A DNA stretch of 64,000 nucleotides, from positions 17,653,907-17,717,906 of the forward strand of contig OX457033.1 of assembly GCA_949752745.1 (NCBI GenBank). Direction: 5' to 3'. Shown here piece after piece: positions 33,598-47,099 of the stretch. Position 1 is the stretch's first letter. Every line of letters begins with the position of its first letter. The position numbers were made by a program, and so were the translations under genes. This DNA is from Protula sp. h YS-2021 (lineage: Eukaryota > Annelida > Polychaeta > Sabellida > Serpulidae). The notes beneath the pieces are model-generated. The model saw nothing but the letters and a program-made list of their open reading frames with translations, had not been told where the DNA came from and ran no database searches.

Positions 33598-36500
33598 TAC
33601 ACATTCCTGAGTGCTGACGAATGTAAGACTTGTGCATAACTACAATAAAAAATTGACAAACAGTAAAACATGACAGGCATGTGTACAAGTTTTGGACGCC
33701 AACCCTTTACGACAGGACGCAGAATTCATGAAGTTCCATCAACAAGTAGCCTTTTAGTGGAAAAGCAGGAGAATAAATATTCCCCTTTCATTTGTTTTTA
33801 AACGCATGATAGCAAATGTGCCGAGCAGTGACCCCCCTACCGTTCAATTTTTATGAAGGACCATATATGAGGTGTAGAGAAAAACATTCAGGAAGTTAAA
33901 ACCTGTTCAAGGGTTTTCAGACTGAATAAGCGAAGAGAAACTCTTCAAGACATTTGCATAAAGTTTTGTATATACTTTGGATGAGGTGAGTCAGCTAAGA
34001 TTTCCCAGCTCGCTCAGACTTAAGAGTTCCTCGACACTAAGGACAATTGAGCCAACGACAACTAACCCAGCGACGATTGGTCCAGCCATAAATGATCTAG
34101 GGATAATTTATTTAAATTTCAGGGCACGGCAATTGATATCAATCTCCAAACCATATTTTCTATATATTAGTGACCTAGTAATTGGTGTAGGTAAGAAGTC
34201 CTAAGTGCTGAGCATTAAATAATGAGGGGATTTACACTTGCGCAGAGCAATAATATTTGTGAACTTGTGTATATGGATCTTAAATGAATTTTGAAGTGGT
34301 GGTTAATTCCAGGGATTACAATCACTATAACTCTAACAAGTTAGGCAGCCCTTGGCATTAAACCAGGGGATTATCTTTTGTGCAGAACAGCAAAACATCT
34401 TATGTGTAGATTGGTTTTGAAAGAACTACGGAGAATTGAATTTTAAAATTTCTTTGAAGGTGTTTTGAAATTCCAGTTGTCCTACTTAAAAATGTAAACA
34501 AAGAGAAAAAGAGCTCTAAAATGCGATGTCATAGTAAGCTGATCCGGTTTAAAAAGAAGAGTAAAGTGATAATTTATATCAACTTATTTTTTATCAAGTT
34601 GACTTATTGTTATAACAGGAAAAGAAGTTTTTAGAAAACAGAACAGTTGTCGCACACTGTCCATTAAACTCAAAGGTTGTCATATCAATTGTAGCTGTCA
34701 GATCAATTGTTGAGATGTCAAGGATATCAAGAATCCTATCATTAAAAATTTTAGCAAACCAGCATTCACATGCATCTTTCCAATTCAACCATAAGAGCAA
34801 TTTATTCTTGTTTTGCTTTTAATCGTCAAGAATAAGCTTTTCTGCCCCTATTACTGCATCAGAAACGTAAACTCATTTGTAGATTATTTTTAATATTGGA
34901 ATTTTATATGGTGTCAAAAGTATCTTGTCTAAGTGTGTAGTTTGTATGGTGAACTCAACGCTGGGACCAAACTGCTCCATTTTACAGGACTGAACTGAAG
35001 TGCTCCAGGAGCAAACCTTAGATTATAATGACTTCATAAACATTGCTACATTATAAACTTTTTGTCATCAATTAGTGTTTTTCTTGCAAAACGATTTTAA
35101 ATTTGAATTGGAAATATTCCAGTATTTTGTTAGAAAATCATATCGAGAACTACTCGTCAACTGGGGTACGAGTTCGTTTTTGGGAAAACACTAATAATCC
35201 ACATAAAGTAACAGTGCTCTATGTTAATGGCAAATAACACTTTTTATTACACCCTAAGCTGAGAGTTTATACCTACTCCAGGCACGACTAATTTCTTTTA
35301 GATAAACAAGTCAGGTATAGTCTTTTCAAACAAGTGCCTTTTTAAAGCGTTTCTTCTGTGGATATTAGCCACGCCAGTGATTGGGAAGATTTTTTCTTGA
35401 GAGGGAGTAGGGAAGGGGGCACTGGGGGAATGAAGCACTTTGACCTGAGAGCGGCCTCGGTTTCTTAAAAATGTTTTTTACGACAGCCTGTGCAAAGCCG
35501 CTTTTTTCTCATGTGATTAGGAGCGGTGATGGGGTGGACCACTTTGACCTAAGAACGGTCACGGCTTCCAAAAGAGTTTTCTCCTCCACAACCGTCACAA
35601 CCTACTTTTTTATTGGTCATGCAATGCGTCTATCGCACCTCAAGTGAACGTTGTTCTCCCGACGAAATCGCGACAAGCATTATTTTGGCTTAACAATAGC
35701 AAAATACTGGCGTTCATCCGACGTTGGCTAAAGTCGCCCATTTAACTGGTGTATTCAGCGAGATCTCCTGCTGCGAGTATGTTCTCTGTCTATCATTGAC
35801 CCGTACGAAGGAAAATATGACCACACCAGAACGACGTAATCTCAGTACCCCTCGCAACGCTTTTCGCCAAGTTGACAGTTTCCAAACAGAATGTTTTGGC
35901 AATTTGCCACTTGACGAAGATAATTGTGACTCAGAATGAAGCATTTTTTGATCATACATAAGAATTTTTGGTCTAGAAATATTATTCAAGGTTCGTTTAT
36001 AAATATAACCGTCGCAAGTTGTTTGTCGGTGCAATAAATTATTTAATGAATGATCAGACGAACGTGTAAAGGCCAATGGTACACCAGAAAGGACCGGTCT
36101 TTTCTCCATCTTATGGGCCATGTAATTCACAGTTATGCAACAAAAAGGTATTAACAGAGCAGATGAATGACTGCAAAATATTATTAGGCTGGAGTTAATA
36201 TTCTCACACATCGCACAAATATCCCAATAAACGCATTTAAATTATGAATAAATCATTTTATGTGACATCAAATACCACAACTTTACTCCAGCCAATAATT
36301 TTAACTAATATTTATGTATAAATATATTTGTTTGAAGCTATGGATGAATCCCGTTACTTTCATATTATTAGATCTGTAAGTCATAATTGAAAGTGTACTT
36401 AATAAAATATAAAGCTGCGTCAAGCAAGTTCAAAATACGCAGCATGTAACATACGTTGTTGAAGTGTCACTTTTATTAAACGAATTGTTAATATCGGAAA

Positions 36501-38960
36501 GAAAATTTACAGGTAAGAAAAAAATGTACTCCCATGTTTTTACATCTACACAAAACTAAACATTTATAATATTATTCTCATTATTTGTTGCATTTTTTGT
36601 TGACAAAACATGAGTGAATAAACAAATAGTCAAAATATTGTCTGTCGCGTTGTACTCACACCTATAAATATGTGATATATTAGCAATATTGATTTCCAGG
36701 AAAGTCAACAAAAATGGTAAATACATGATAGAGTTCGGTTCACGCGCCTATTTGTTTTTCCCCTGGATGATTAATAATTTGCCCCCCCCCCCCCCACAGA
36801 AAAGAAGAGGAGGGGCTGTGTCAACCAGTTAGATTGACGTTTCATATGATAAGTATTATAGAATGCAATGGATATTTATTGCCAATCTAAACCCCGTTGT
36901 TTGTGGTCCTGCAACTCTAGATACCTAAAAACACTGACCTCTGTAGGTGCGATAATGTCTTTTGCAGTTCTAGGAAACAATCCAATTGTTCAAGAATAGT
37001 GATATACACAAAGCAGTAAGTACTTCCTTCTTCGCGGGTTGGAAGGGGTAGGTCGAGGGGAGCGCGGTTGTGAGAGTCAAATTACCTGTTTGTTCTGAGT
37101 TTTGTCAATAACATTAGTGTGCATATTATTGAATTACTCTTGGAATTGCCTATGAGAGCCCCTCCTATGGTTTTCTATATCTTTTTGGAATCATAAGTAA
37201 AGTGAACTCTAAGTAACAGGCATTTTGAGAACCAAAAACTTTTCCAAGCTTCTCGAAAAGTCCCGGTCTGGATATCGACCAATCAGAATCAAAGGTAACC
37301 CAGTACCAAGACTCACTCGTGTGTTGCTGCTACACACCAACCATACGTAAGAGTGACGGACGGGTAGCTATGATAAAAGTGGAGAACGCGAATTACGCCT
37401 TTTCTCGTAAAAGAGCCTTTTTCGAATCTAACAACGAATTCGTTTATCTCTAATTTTATGTGGGACTAGCACAGCAATAGGGGTGACCTGCGTTGCGAAC
37501 CAAGCCGAGAAAAGTTTTACTTCTAAAAGAACATGTCAAACACCAATCGCTTCTCACCCTGTGACCAATTACTTATACCTTCTCTCCTCTTTCCACCTCG
37601 AGATAGTAGGCCAACCTCGTAACAAGGGTCGGACTTGAGACACACCATATAATTTCAGTTTATTTGATTGTCTCACTGACAAGATCGTGGAAACCATTTG
37701 GCCAAGCATTCTATGACTCTGTGTACTTGCTTGGTCACTCACAAAGAATAGAGAAACTAAATCCTTGTGAGGGTGCATACACAAATTAAGAACTCCCACA
37801 ATTGTTTACAATCACCTAGCTTGATCGATCACACAGACAACATAATGCGAAACTAAAAAATCATATTGTTCACATACTGATAATGCATGGAGTTAAGTAA
37901 CCAATGACATCAAGTACTCGTACAAGATAGATAGATGCACTACAATATACTCATCTATTGTACAACCAAGGATTTGTCGAGTGGCCTAGATATAAAATCG
38001 ATGCACGCACTACAACGTGTTCATCTAATACATAAGCAAGCATTTGTCAGGTGACCTAAGTTAGGCATGGTATGCCTATTTTCGGCGAGCCCGACTCTAT
38101 CCGCTGTGACCCGACGCACCGAGAAAGATGTGCATACGGTGTTTGCACACCCATCCTCTTACCAGGGTACCGGAATCGCAAGAGTGAGACTTGACATGTA
38201 CCAAGGAAAAGCTGTGAGTGCACAAGTGGTCAGTGAGCCACAACTAGAGTCCACTGTGCCCCTATCCGGAGACTGAAGGAGAGTAGAGAGTGAGAGTGCA
38301 CTCGTATCCACTCAGCCCTCTTGACAGGTGCCAACGACCTTGGTTCTGGTCCTTCTTGTACTTGCCAGAACCGTTGCTGCAGCAAACAAAGAAAGTTTCC
38401 TTCTACTTAGGGTTTCTCTTTACCCTTGGTCCTCTATTCACTACAAAAGGATAACGGTTAGTTAGATAAGGATCCAACCGAGCTTCGGCCTGAGAGTATG
38501 CACTGAGAAACTTCTTTGAGATAGTATGTAATAAATTAGTTTGGGGATGGCCAACATGCCGATTTTAATATATCTGACTCTCTACACAGAGCCCTAATTG
38601 AGTTATCCACTTGTTTTGCTTGGTGGTATTTGATCTTGCATAACTCTCTAAATTCTGCTCCTGATTGGGCTTTATTGTAAAGGGCTAAGATTACACTCTT
38701 GATATACTTAGAATTGGTTTTATTTTGATAAATCATAGTTGAATTTAGGCATAAAGGAAATCATCAACGCTTAGTGTCCTTCTTCCCTGTTGTCCTCCGA
38801 CAGTTGCAAGTACTTATGCAGAACTCGCACTGTGCATACAGAGACTAACCCTGGCTCGGTTTCACCGTCCGTTAAGGCCGGTAGCCTTATTTGTTCGAAC
38901 GTAGTAAGGCCTGCGGTGGCCATGTACGTCTTACAAATGAAACACGAACTTTGACGAAGG
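33598..38960. other. Non-coding unit flank, U3b
   Basis: Colinear with U1 6,720-12,880 but without elements A and B; the empty A site is near 36,490. A 165-residue minus frame (35714-36211) exists, but the U1 counterpart is broken and it has no recognisable domain. A poly-C tract lies at 36,781-36,795. No supported gene. Confidence 0.55.
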
Positions 38961-41600
38961 AATTCTCTATTCCATGGACCGTTTTCTTTCAGGATTCTGA
39001 GGTCTAGGGATGGATTCCAACTCTTCTTTTGCCTGAGGCCAGTTCCAACAGAAAATTAACCTTACCGTTGCATTTTCCGAAGGGATGTCGGGAAGATTTT
39101 CAGGGATATTTTGGGCGATTATGTCCACTTTCTGTAGGTATCGCAGGGCCAAGAAAGATCCCACTGTGCTATATTGGTGTTTGATCTTGAAATACCTAAA
39201 TAACACAGACAGGGCAGGGTCTTTCCTGGGTTATGACCCGTTGGGGATTTCAGCCTAAATTGAATCCACCTGTAAATAAAAAGATGGTCGAAAAAGTTTG
39301 CTATCACTGTTAGTGTGGCTTAGAATAGGTAAAATTGTAACTTAGCACACTTGCTGGCAAACTTATTAACTCATTCCACTGCCACAGATAGAGTCACGCT
39401 ATGAATTCTGTGATTAGTAAGCAATTTTCCTTTCACGTTTATTTTAAAGAAATGCCATATTTTTCTAAGGAGCCAGGTGCAGGAACCACAGGGCTATCTA
39501 CATTACATGCTGCTCCAACCAATTTATATGGTGGCTGTTACCTGCTTTGACTAATAACCCATCCACATCCTGCTTTGGAAATGGATAAATGGATTCCCCA
39601 AAGACAGAGACGTATCGGTTTGTATATCTAGTTCTGGTAGTGTTTTTCAGAAAGATATCACTTCGTTCATGATCCAAGGGTCCAACCACCAATCTTACGC
39701 CCAATACGCTACTTCGGTTACACTCGCAGGATGGATGGCTTGGATGGCAATTTGGATCCTTTTTGGGCGTTCTTGGGTGGGGGTTAGCCTGTGATAAGCT
39801 TAGATTTCACTTTTTCGCCAAGAGCACCATCACCTGTTTTTAATCTAATGCACCAACAGGCCTACTTTCGTTGCTTGATTGAAGGGGAAATGTGTTTGCT
39901 CCCGTACTTTGTATTGTTCGTGCTGAGCTAAGAACCAGTCATCTAAGTACTGATAAACGAACATATCTCGTATTCGGGCCCAAGTTTTAAAAATTCTCAT
40001 GGTTTTCGTTATGAAGGGCGCTGTGGAGAGACCGAACCGAAGAGCCAAATAACAACATTTCTTTTGTCCTGTCTGGAAGAACAGGCATTTTTTGGCTGAA
40101 GGGTACACTGACACGTGAAGGTAAGCGTTGGTTAGATTGACAGATGTACCCCCACATGCCTGCGTCCGGTGACTCCTTTATGGCCTGAACTGTGTCCATC
40201 TGGAAGAGTGGATAGGTCTATGACTATCCGTCAACTCGTTATTTCTTGGGAACCAGAAAAGCCCTGCTGAAGAACCCTCTCTTGGTTTCTGCATCTCCGT
40301 TATCGCTCCCTTGCGCACCAAGTCTCAAATAATGTCTCGTAGGACTTCACTGGATCTTGGTAGTAGGACGCAACCAGGTTGCTTGGGGCTAGATCGCGGA
40401 GAGGTGTGGGTGGGTTATGAACGTGGGTTGGGTTTGAAACGTAGTGCTAACCTGCTATTAACCAACGCACCACTCTCGAGGGCATTCATGTTGCACCAAG
40501 CTGGTCAGAACTTGCATAGGTTGCTGCCTACGAGCAAGCAGTCCTCGAAGGGTTGATATCCCTCTGTACTTTCTGATTTGATAAAAGTATCTCTCAGAGA
40601 CAAGTCCTTCGCCTCTGAGAGATACTTTGGTTGGTTGTTACCTGCACTGCTGCGAGACCTGTGTAATCGTTTTTTTTTTTTTGCTGCCCAACAGCCTAAG
40701 CTTCTTGAGGGATAGAGGTCGCGCCTTGCTACTGGACCTAGATCTGTGGGTACCTGCGCTTCTGCGGACGACAGTATGGTCTGGCCGCTCAAGCTATAAG
40801 GGATAAGTCCTGTGACTGAGACCTAATCTCTTGGCGCACTCTCTACTTCCTCAGGGTGGAAGAGTTCTTTTATCTAGATGATGGGGGCGTGGAGCAGTTT
40901 GCGACGGCCTCTGATGCTCTACCAACACTGTTACAGGAAAGCATCACATCTCAGGTACACCATGGAAGTGATCAAGTATGTAGTTACTTTGGCCACATTC
41001 CTTTGTCGCCAACGCCAAGCAGTAAAGCAGTTTCCTCTCAGCTAAAGGAATACCCAAGTCATGACGGACGGCATCCAAACTGTACGCTGGATTGGTTGCT
41101 CCAGTGCCTCCACGGGTATCAGATCGTCGGAAGAATGATGCGGACCCTGTTTGACCGTGCAGTGCTCTTGCTTGAATTACCTGCAGCGAGCCGACAGGGT
41201 GTTGGCTACCCTTTTACTTTTCTTTAACGCAATGGAGATTCTGGCTAGGGAGAGCTGCCTGTGATGTCATGCGTATTAACAGATCATCTCGGAACAAGAC
41301 ACCAGCATTCAATCTCAGCGAGCGTGGCAATTTATTGAACAGCTCGTTATCGGCGCGCGCTAGGTCATGGAGGCTTAGCCTCACGGAGGCAAACGAGGTG
41401 ACTCACTCTCACTGAGTATGATCGTTTCCTGTCTGTCTTTGGTGCTCGATTGCGGAGGGGGCGACTGCGGCCTAGAGAGTTGAGCCGAAATAGACACAGG
41501 AATGATTACCGCCAACACCGGTGGGTAGTCTGGTGGACGTGGTTCTGTCGTGGCTGGTATATGCTTGCGCATCGGTTGATCTTGCCTTGGCAGCAGCGCT
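38961..41600 (-). mobile_element. Decayed DIRS-like retrotransposon with YLDDW reverse transcriptase
   Basis: The minus-strand frame 39845-40114 reads ALRFGLSTAPFITK and, 25 residues on, VYQYLDDWFLAQ. These are the FGLS-AP and YLDDW motifs typical of DIRS/YR-type reverse transcriptases. Upstream sequence on the same strand, in shifted frames, reads like the preceding RT segment (LVRKGAITE, then RAFLVPKK, about 40,250-40,340). Downstream fragments (FFDHLFIYRWIQFRLKS, CLCYLGISRSN at 39,119-39,307) resemble the post-RT part. A weak Pro/Ser-rich frame at 41381-41572 could be gag-like. Stops and frameshifts throughout; no ends or recombinase were identified. DIRS is the best guess; another YLDDW-type element is possible. 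Confidence 0.6.
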
Positions 41601-42429
41601 TTTTGTAGTTCTTGGACCTGCTTTTTGTAGTTAGGCTTGCATGGCCAAGAATGGTGAAATAGTCAGAGAATCTGACTATGAAATCAGCGACGCATTCATT
41701 GTCTTTGAAGGTGAGATGGTCAGGGTGTGGAAGATAGCGTATGGCCAGTAAAACATGTGCCCGACTGTGTGTGTAACTGTCATCAGGTGCTAAAAAAAGT
41801 CAGATTCCTCTGACAGGACTTGCTCATTCTCTTAGTGTAAGGCAGACCAAGCCTTTTCTATGACTGCCGGTTCACCCACAGCTAGTATGTCTCACTCCGC
41901 TAATGTTTCGGATGTTGCAGACGGCTTAGGCTCGTTGTGTTTCTTTGGACGGTCAACGTCAGATTACGTGCCCCTTTCTGAGTAAACCGGGAAGGAGATA
42001 GGGATTGAACTTCGCGACGCACCCTACCCTTAATGGGGATAAGTGGTGCGTACACTCCTCACAGATATGTAGTGCACCACACAGCGGTATGCCCTAACAC
42101 TGTGATGTGAACGCAGCATAGGTTATGCAGGATACTGAACGCCAGTATAAATGCGGTATTTTTGCTTTAGCATTCGATACAGGCGTTTTGTAGTGCAATG
42201 TTCTCAGTGGGGAAGAGGCTTGATGGAGAAAGCTATCACATATTTTATTTCTAATGATGTAACTGTGATATCACAGGGCTAAAGGTAGATCTAATACATG
42301 ACATTGTTAAAGTTAAAATTGCAAAATCCAACCATGGTCATCCATGGAGAGGTCAGGAGAGATCATTGAAATCTAACCAACCAGAGAGGTCACCTATTAT
42401 ATTAGTAGTTTTATTCGCTTCCAACAAAT
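41601..42429. other. Intergenic; second half paralogous to 53,230-53,600
   Basis: 41,601-42,100 shows nothing recognisable. From 42,118 (TTATGCAGGATACTGAACGCCAGTA) to about 42,400 it matches 53,263-53,580 at the 3' side of the divergent receptor R6, so it belongs with the pseudogene that follows. Confidence 0.6.
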
Positions 42430-43155
42430 ATGTCCCAAAATCTAGTGGCTCAAAATCGCCAAAAAGAAAACTGTATAATCGAGAGACTTGCCATAATACT
42501 AACCTAATCGGTTTTTTCTGATGTCATTCATATAGTTCATGCTCGCTTTCGTTTGCTGTTCTGCGAAGAAATGTATTAATTTTCTTCGTTTCATGTATTT
42601 GCAAAGCAAAAATCCGAACCCAACAATTTCAAAACCTGTACAAACTTATTTTGATCGGGATTTTGGAAATGCTTGTGACCCTTTGAGTTTGGTGTAGAAG
42701 CTGTGTTTGACAATGAATTAAGTTTGAAAACTTTGTCAGCTGCGGGGGTTTTATATTTTTCTCTTGTTTCTGAGCAAGGTTATTCAAATGACATGGGATT
42801 GTTAACCACAGTATGGGGTGCTATTTTTATGCCCAGTCAAAATAAATTTAAACACTCATGTTTTGCCAGGTGATAACTGTTGTATTTTAGTAACGCCTTA
42901 GTTAGTGCTGAAAGCGAATATTTCAACTATCTCGCAGTCGTCAGATTGCCATTGTTGTAGATGAATGGAGTGATAGTAATCCTACAAGTATTTCTGTGGC
43001 ACATTGAACGGCTATTTCTATTGACGCTTGATGTTTGGCTATGTCTGTTGATGAATCGAGCAGTTCCAGTCATAGAAATTAGTAACAGCGCAGTTTAATC
43101 CGAAATATGCTGCTTGACATGAATGTCGGCGAGTCACAGCAATCTAACCATCTGT
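42430..43155 (-). pseudogene. 3' fragment of an R6-like receptor (R5 pseudogene)
   Basis: Nucleotide similarity to 56,575-57,325 is continuous: 3' flank CCCAAAATCTAGTGG, tail, stalk, FN3-like region (equivalents of LSPGNTC and PVDYHHY) and part of the second EGF module. The core of the transmembrane codons is deleted (compare 42,600-42,630 with 56,750-56,810), and several frameshifts are present. Homology stops at AACCATCTGT, where zinc-finger-gene sequence begins. Confidence 0.8.
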
Positions 43156-44345
43156 ATTGCGAGTGCCAGGAGGCGTTCTTCTCTCAGTCGTGCCACTATC
43201 GCCACCGGCACTAGACAGGCCACGACCGCGGGCGGGAGGGCGTGGTGAGCGTGTCGCACAACGTCGTGCTGCAGTATCTGAACCAGGAAACCATAAACCC
43301 GCCGCCGCCCAAGTAGCAACAGCGCTGCGTGGTTATATAACTTGGTCAAATCCGAACGATATTTCTGGTTTACCCACGTGTCTAGTAGAAAGACTTTTCT
43401 GTCAAGCCACGTATTGGGTCCGGTCACGTGTTTCAGTCAGTCTGAAACTTGGCAAAAACAAATAATAGAAAACAGTCTGACGCGGACGTTCCCTTTCTTT
43501 GCAGTTCGCCATTTAGAGATAACCAGTGAATGTGTATGGGTGTTATCATGGTCATATTAAGGGATGTTTTTAACAACGTATATAATAAAATGAACTGTCT
43601 ATTTTTTCAAAAGGCCCACTAGAGGAAGTTTGTTGTAATATTTTTTGACTTGATGTTACAGAGGCGGCGGGGGTAGAGGTATGGCAGAGGCAGGGCACGA
43701 GGCCCTTGTGTTCAGTATTGCACATGAGTGCAGCGAATCTCAGTCAACGCAGCAGGTACCACGTCTATGTATGATGGCAAAGAGGGCGTAGGGAAAGTTG
43801 TTGGTGTGTGGGTTATCCATAAAAAACATAGGCGCGGAGGGATAACGGGAAGGCTTGGGGGTTGGAGATGGTCAGAAGCCATCCATAAAATACGAACGGA
43901 AAAGTGGGAGCAAGAGATGTTATATGGCCATGTATAAAGCGCAATCTACACAGGGAGAGCGAAGCCGAAATATGTGTTGGCGTATTGTATTGATGGTATC
44001 TCATTGGGAACGTTTTCTTTACGACTGAAATGTTGTTTAAAAGGTTGTAAGAACAGCAAAACTTGGCATTTTGAGACATTTGTTTGACGGCGTGATTTCT
44101 TACCTATTCCAAGTCACGGTCGGTGAGAACCAGCTGGAGATATTAAAAACCTTCAGGCAAGGCCAGGCAAGCATGGCATTTCCCGAGCAGCTGTATACAC
44201 AGCTGCAGCAGCAGCAGATGCAGGAGAACAAAAGTATTACGTCACTCTGTCTGTGCCACAAACCAAAACTCTTTTGAGCTCAGGTCCTGATGGAGAGAAG
44301 ACCTGTGATATCCTGTTTATGATGGACAGTTATCGCACGTCAACA
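43156..44345 (+). pseudogene. Broken copy of zinc-finger-gene terminal exons (U4a)
   Basis: The first part reads as the end of a C2H2 finger (CQEAFFSQSC, then HYRHRH), a stop (43,212-43,214) and TGHDRGREGVVSV, the same exon as at the window start, with the Pro/Gln tail shortened and interrupted by TAG. Exon 2 (43662-43755) is 94 nt instead of 95, a frameshift. Exon 3 (about 44114-44345) has lost its acceptor G (TTCCAAG) and contains indels. Non-functional, but it reveals the finger that lies left of the window in U1. Confidence 0.8.
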
Positions 44346-45069
44346 CGTCAGAGTAGAATCTTGTTATAACGTATGTGAAACATAGAGGTGGGGTTGGGAT
44401 AGGAGGTCTTTTTTGTCTAAATTAATCGTGTTTTCTATGTAATATTTGCAATATTTTTTAAGCGTCTTCACAGTAGCATTTGGTCTGGATCGCAAATTTT
44501 ACGAATTTTAAGACAAGGTAATCACATCCTGCCACATCCTATCCCGTTATATAATTACATTCCCTGGATGACAAAGTTCATGAACGGATGGATGGGATAG
44601 AAGGAATCTGTCAGTTTTAAATTTGATTTCTCAGTTATCAGTAAAGACTCAGTAATGACGTTAATTATGTCGCTATAGAACATGATGAAACCCTACCCGT
44701 GCCGTCCTAAGTCGGTGTTTTAAGTCCGTGTCTTAAGTCGATGTTTTAAGTCCGTGACTTACACTAACGCAAAGCTTCCTTTCATATGTCTATTTTACGC
44801 TCATCTGATCATGGTTGTCTCATTTTAGATTTAAAGTCAAAGCTTCGATGAAAAACAATCACTTGTTATATTATGAACCATAACATGACAATGTCAGTTG
44901 TTGCTATGTAGTTGCTCAACAGGAATCCGAAATCGTTAAGTATTTAAACAAATGTTCAGGGCTGCATATCTTATTTGTCTCTTGGCGTTCCCCCTCCAGC
45001 TCCCCGGGTTATTTCCAGAAATAAGAAAGCAAAAAAGGGCAGCTACCAGACATTTCATGCCTTGAAAAT

Positions 45070-45170
45070 AAATTTAAATTAATATCTTTTCAAAAGGCCT
45101 ACTGGAAGAAGTATGTTGTAGCATGTCGTGATTTGCTGTTACAGAGGTGGCGGGGATAGAGGGATAAAAC
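45070..45170 (+). pseudogene. Solo exon-2 remnant at the U4a/U4b junction
   Basis: Intron-1 sequence (CTTTTCAAAAGGCCTACTGG) and the first 25 bases of exon 2 (TGTTACAG then AGGTGGCGGGGATAGAGGG) are followed directly by GATAAAACCTTTCCTCTGCC, which in U1 lies at about 1,639 after exon 3. A ~1-kb internal deletion removed the rest. The 44,346-45,070 stretch before it is colinear with 1,381-2,060 of U1. Confidence 0.75.
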
Positions 45171-45815
45171 CTTTCCTCTGCCGTCCTCATTCGGTGTCCT
45201 AGGTCGGTGCCTTAAGTTGCTGTCTTAAGTTGATGTCTTTCACCTTCCTGTTCGCGTTCTCCTTCCTATCACCTTCTGCCTCCGGGTTATTTCACATAAA
45301 CAAGGAAATGAAAATGGCCTTACTGGTAAAAGATACAGCTTCCTCCTTTGCCCAGTTATTTCTTTATACGTGATCATGAAATAAATATTGTTGCGTTAAC
45401 ATGTAACTATTAGATTTAAGAATCATAATTCCACCGCAACGAAATGAGTATTGCAGTAATAAAGTCAGTTATTAAACACATTAGGCGAGAGAGATCGATC
45501 GGGTTTCAAAAAGTAAACAAAAACAAAAGAAAGAAATCAGCCTGCCGGGTGTACAAAATTTAAAAGTTGAAACATGTCCTGAAAGGCAAAAAGTAGTTAA
45601 AATGACCTTTCAGAGAATACATTTATCTTGAAATTATGCGTTCTTGCCGTCGGTGCTCGCATTTTTGTGTACGTAACACTTCAAAAGCTTTAAAATAGCA
45701 AGATAAACAATTGTTTTATAAACCTTGAATAAGAAGCAAAGCTTTTCTACTTATCTTTCTAATCATTAAGCTACTGAAGCTATATAAAACTTTAATAAAA
45801 AAGATAAGGTAAATA

Positions 45816-46169
45816 AACCGACCGTCGTTAAAAATGTCCGGTGTGAAAGAGCCACAGGTTTTTGCGACTAAGCATTGCTAAATGTTTATATTAATATTTC
45901 TGTATAATATCAAATTCCCAGCCGAGTTTTTATATTTCTTACTGTCCTTTTTGTCCATCTCAATGCTATCGAGCATACACCATTCGACGGCTAATGACAC
46001 AAATGTTTTCTTTCTCATGTTTTATGCAAATGGCTGCTGTTTGTATCCAATAATGAAGCAGAGATGTTCTGGAGATTTAACTATTTTTCTCTTTTCTGTT
46101 TCTGAACCACATCATATGCCAAACATTTAGTGAACCCTCCTGTGGAAGTTTTTTTTATGACGGACGGTA
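45816..46169 (+). mobile_element. Tc1/mariner remnant with internal deletion (U4b)
   Basis: Both ends are present (ACCGACCGTCG left, ATGACGGACGGTA right), but the transposase body is gone, leaving 354 bp. Confidence 0.75.
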
Positions 46170-47099
46170 TATATTATCCAAAACAATACATATGTGCTAG
46201 TGAATACAAAAATATACTAATAATGAATATGCACTTCTGTTATTTACAATTGCAGCTATTCACGATATATATTTTCGGAACGAGACATTTTTACTTACTT
46301 CCAATGTCTGGCTTATTATACAGAACTGATTCTTTCCTAGTTTACTACAATATAAATCGGTAGATATTGCGATTTCATTAAACAACCGGTGCGACCTTGT
46401 CACCCTCTACACGAGAGCCAAATGCGGTCTTCCTACGTCAAATAGTTTGAAAGGTTGGAAGTCAACCCGTCGAGGGGAAAAACAAACGAAAATGGGAGAG
46501 GGACAGCAGAAACTACCAGAATAACGACGAATTTATTTCGATTTCAGAACAACAACCGGAAGATATTGTTTTGTAAACCGAATGTACTTATGCGTCTGTC
46601 TCTAGTGTCTGTTTCCTGTCATGAGCCTAACGAACAATTTCTAACCTTTCTAAAAAGATCCATTTTGTAGATTTTTGTTGGGACTTAGTCACAAGTGCTG
46701 GATTTTTCCCATAGAGGTTGGCTGTTAAATGATTATTTAAACACAAGATTATGAGGGACGCAAGTTTTTTGTTGCTAACTCTTGAAAAAAATAGAAATGA
46801 ATGGCGCATGACTTCTTGCATATTATTAATACATGGGATAACCCACGTGGGGGTGCTGATGGGGATGGTGGTTGGGGGTATAATCGAAGGGTGGGGAAGT
46901 AACTTTAATGAAAGAGCTGCTATGGTATTTCTGGAATTGCAATTTCCTCATGTCCATATAACGGCCTTTAACGACTTCTTTACAGTGCCAATCTCTAGAC
47001 ATCTGTATGTGGGAAAGACGCTGTTTAGACTTTCATTTATAACCATCTTCTAACGTCCGGTCGCAGGGTCTATGGAACGTCTCATGTTCACTTGGTAGC
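46170..47099. other. Receptor 3' flank, U4b
   Basis: Non-coding. 46,570-46,960 matches the U2-specific flank at 18,340-18,790 and is absent from U1 and U3b. No gene signal. Confidence 0.5.

Noticed and set aside
35714..36211. 165-residue minus frame in U3b
   Set aside because: The homologous DNA in U1 (about 8,750-9,000) is interrupted, so the frame is not conserved.
43860..44345. U4a exon 3 as a functional exon
   Set aside because: The acceptor has lost its final G and the coding part has several indels relative to U1 and U2.
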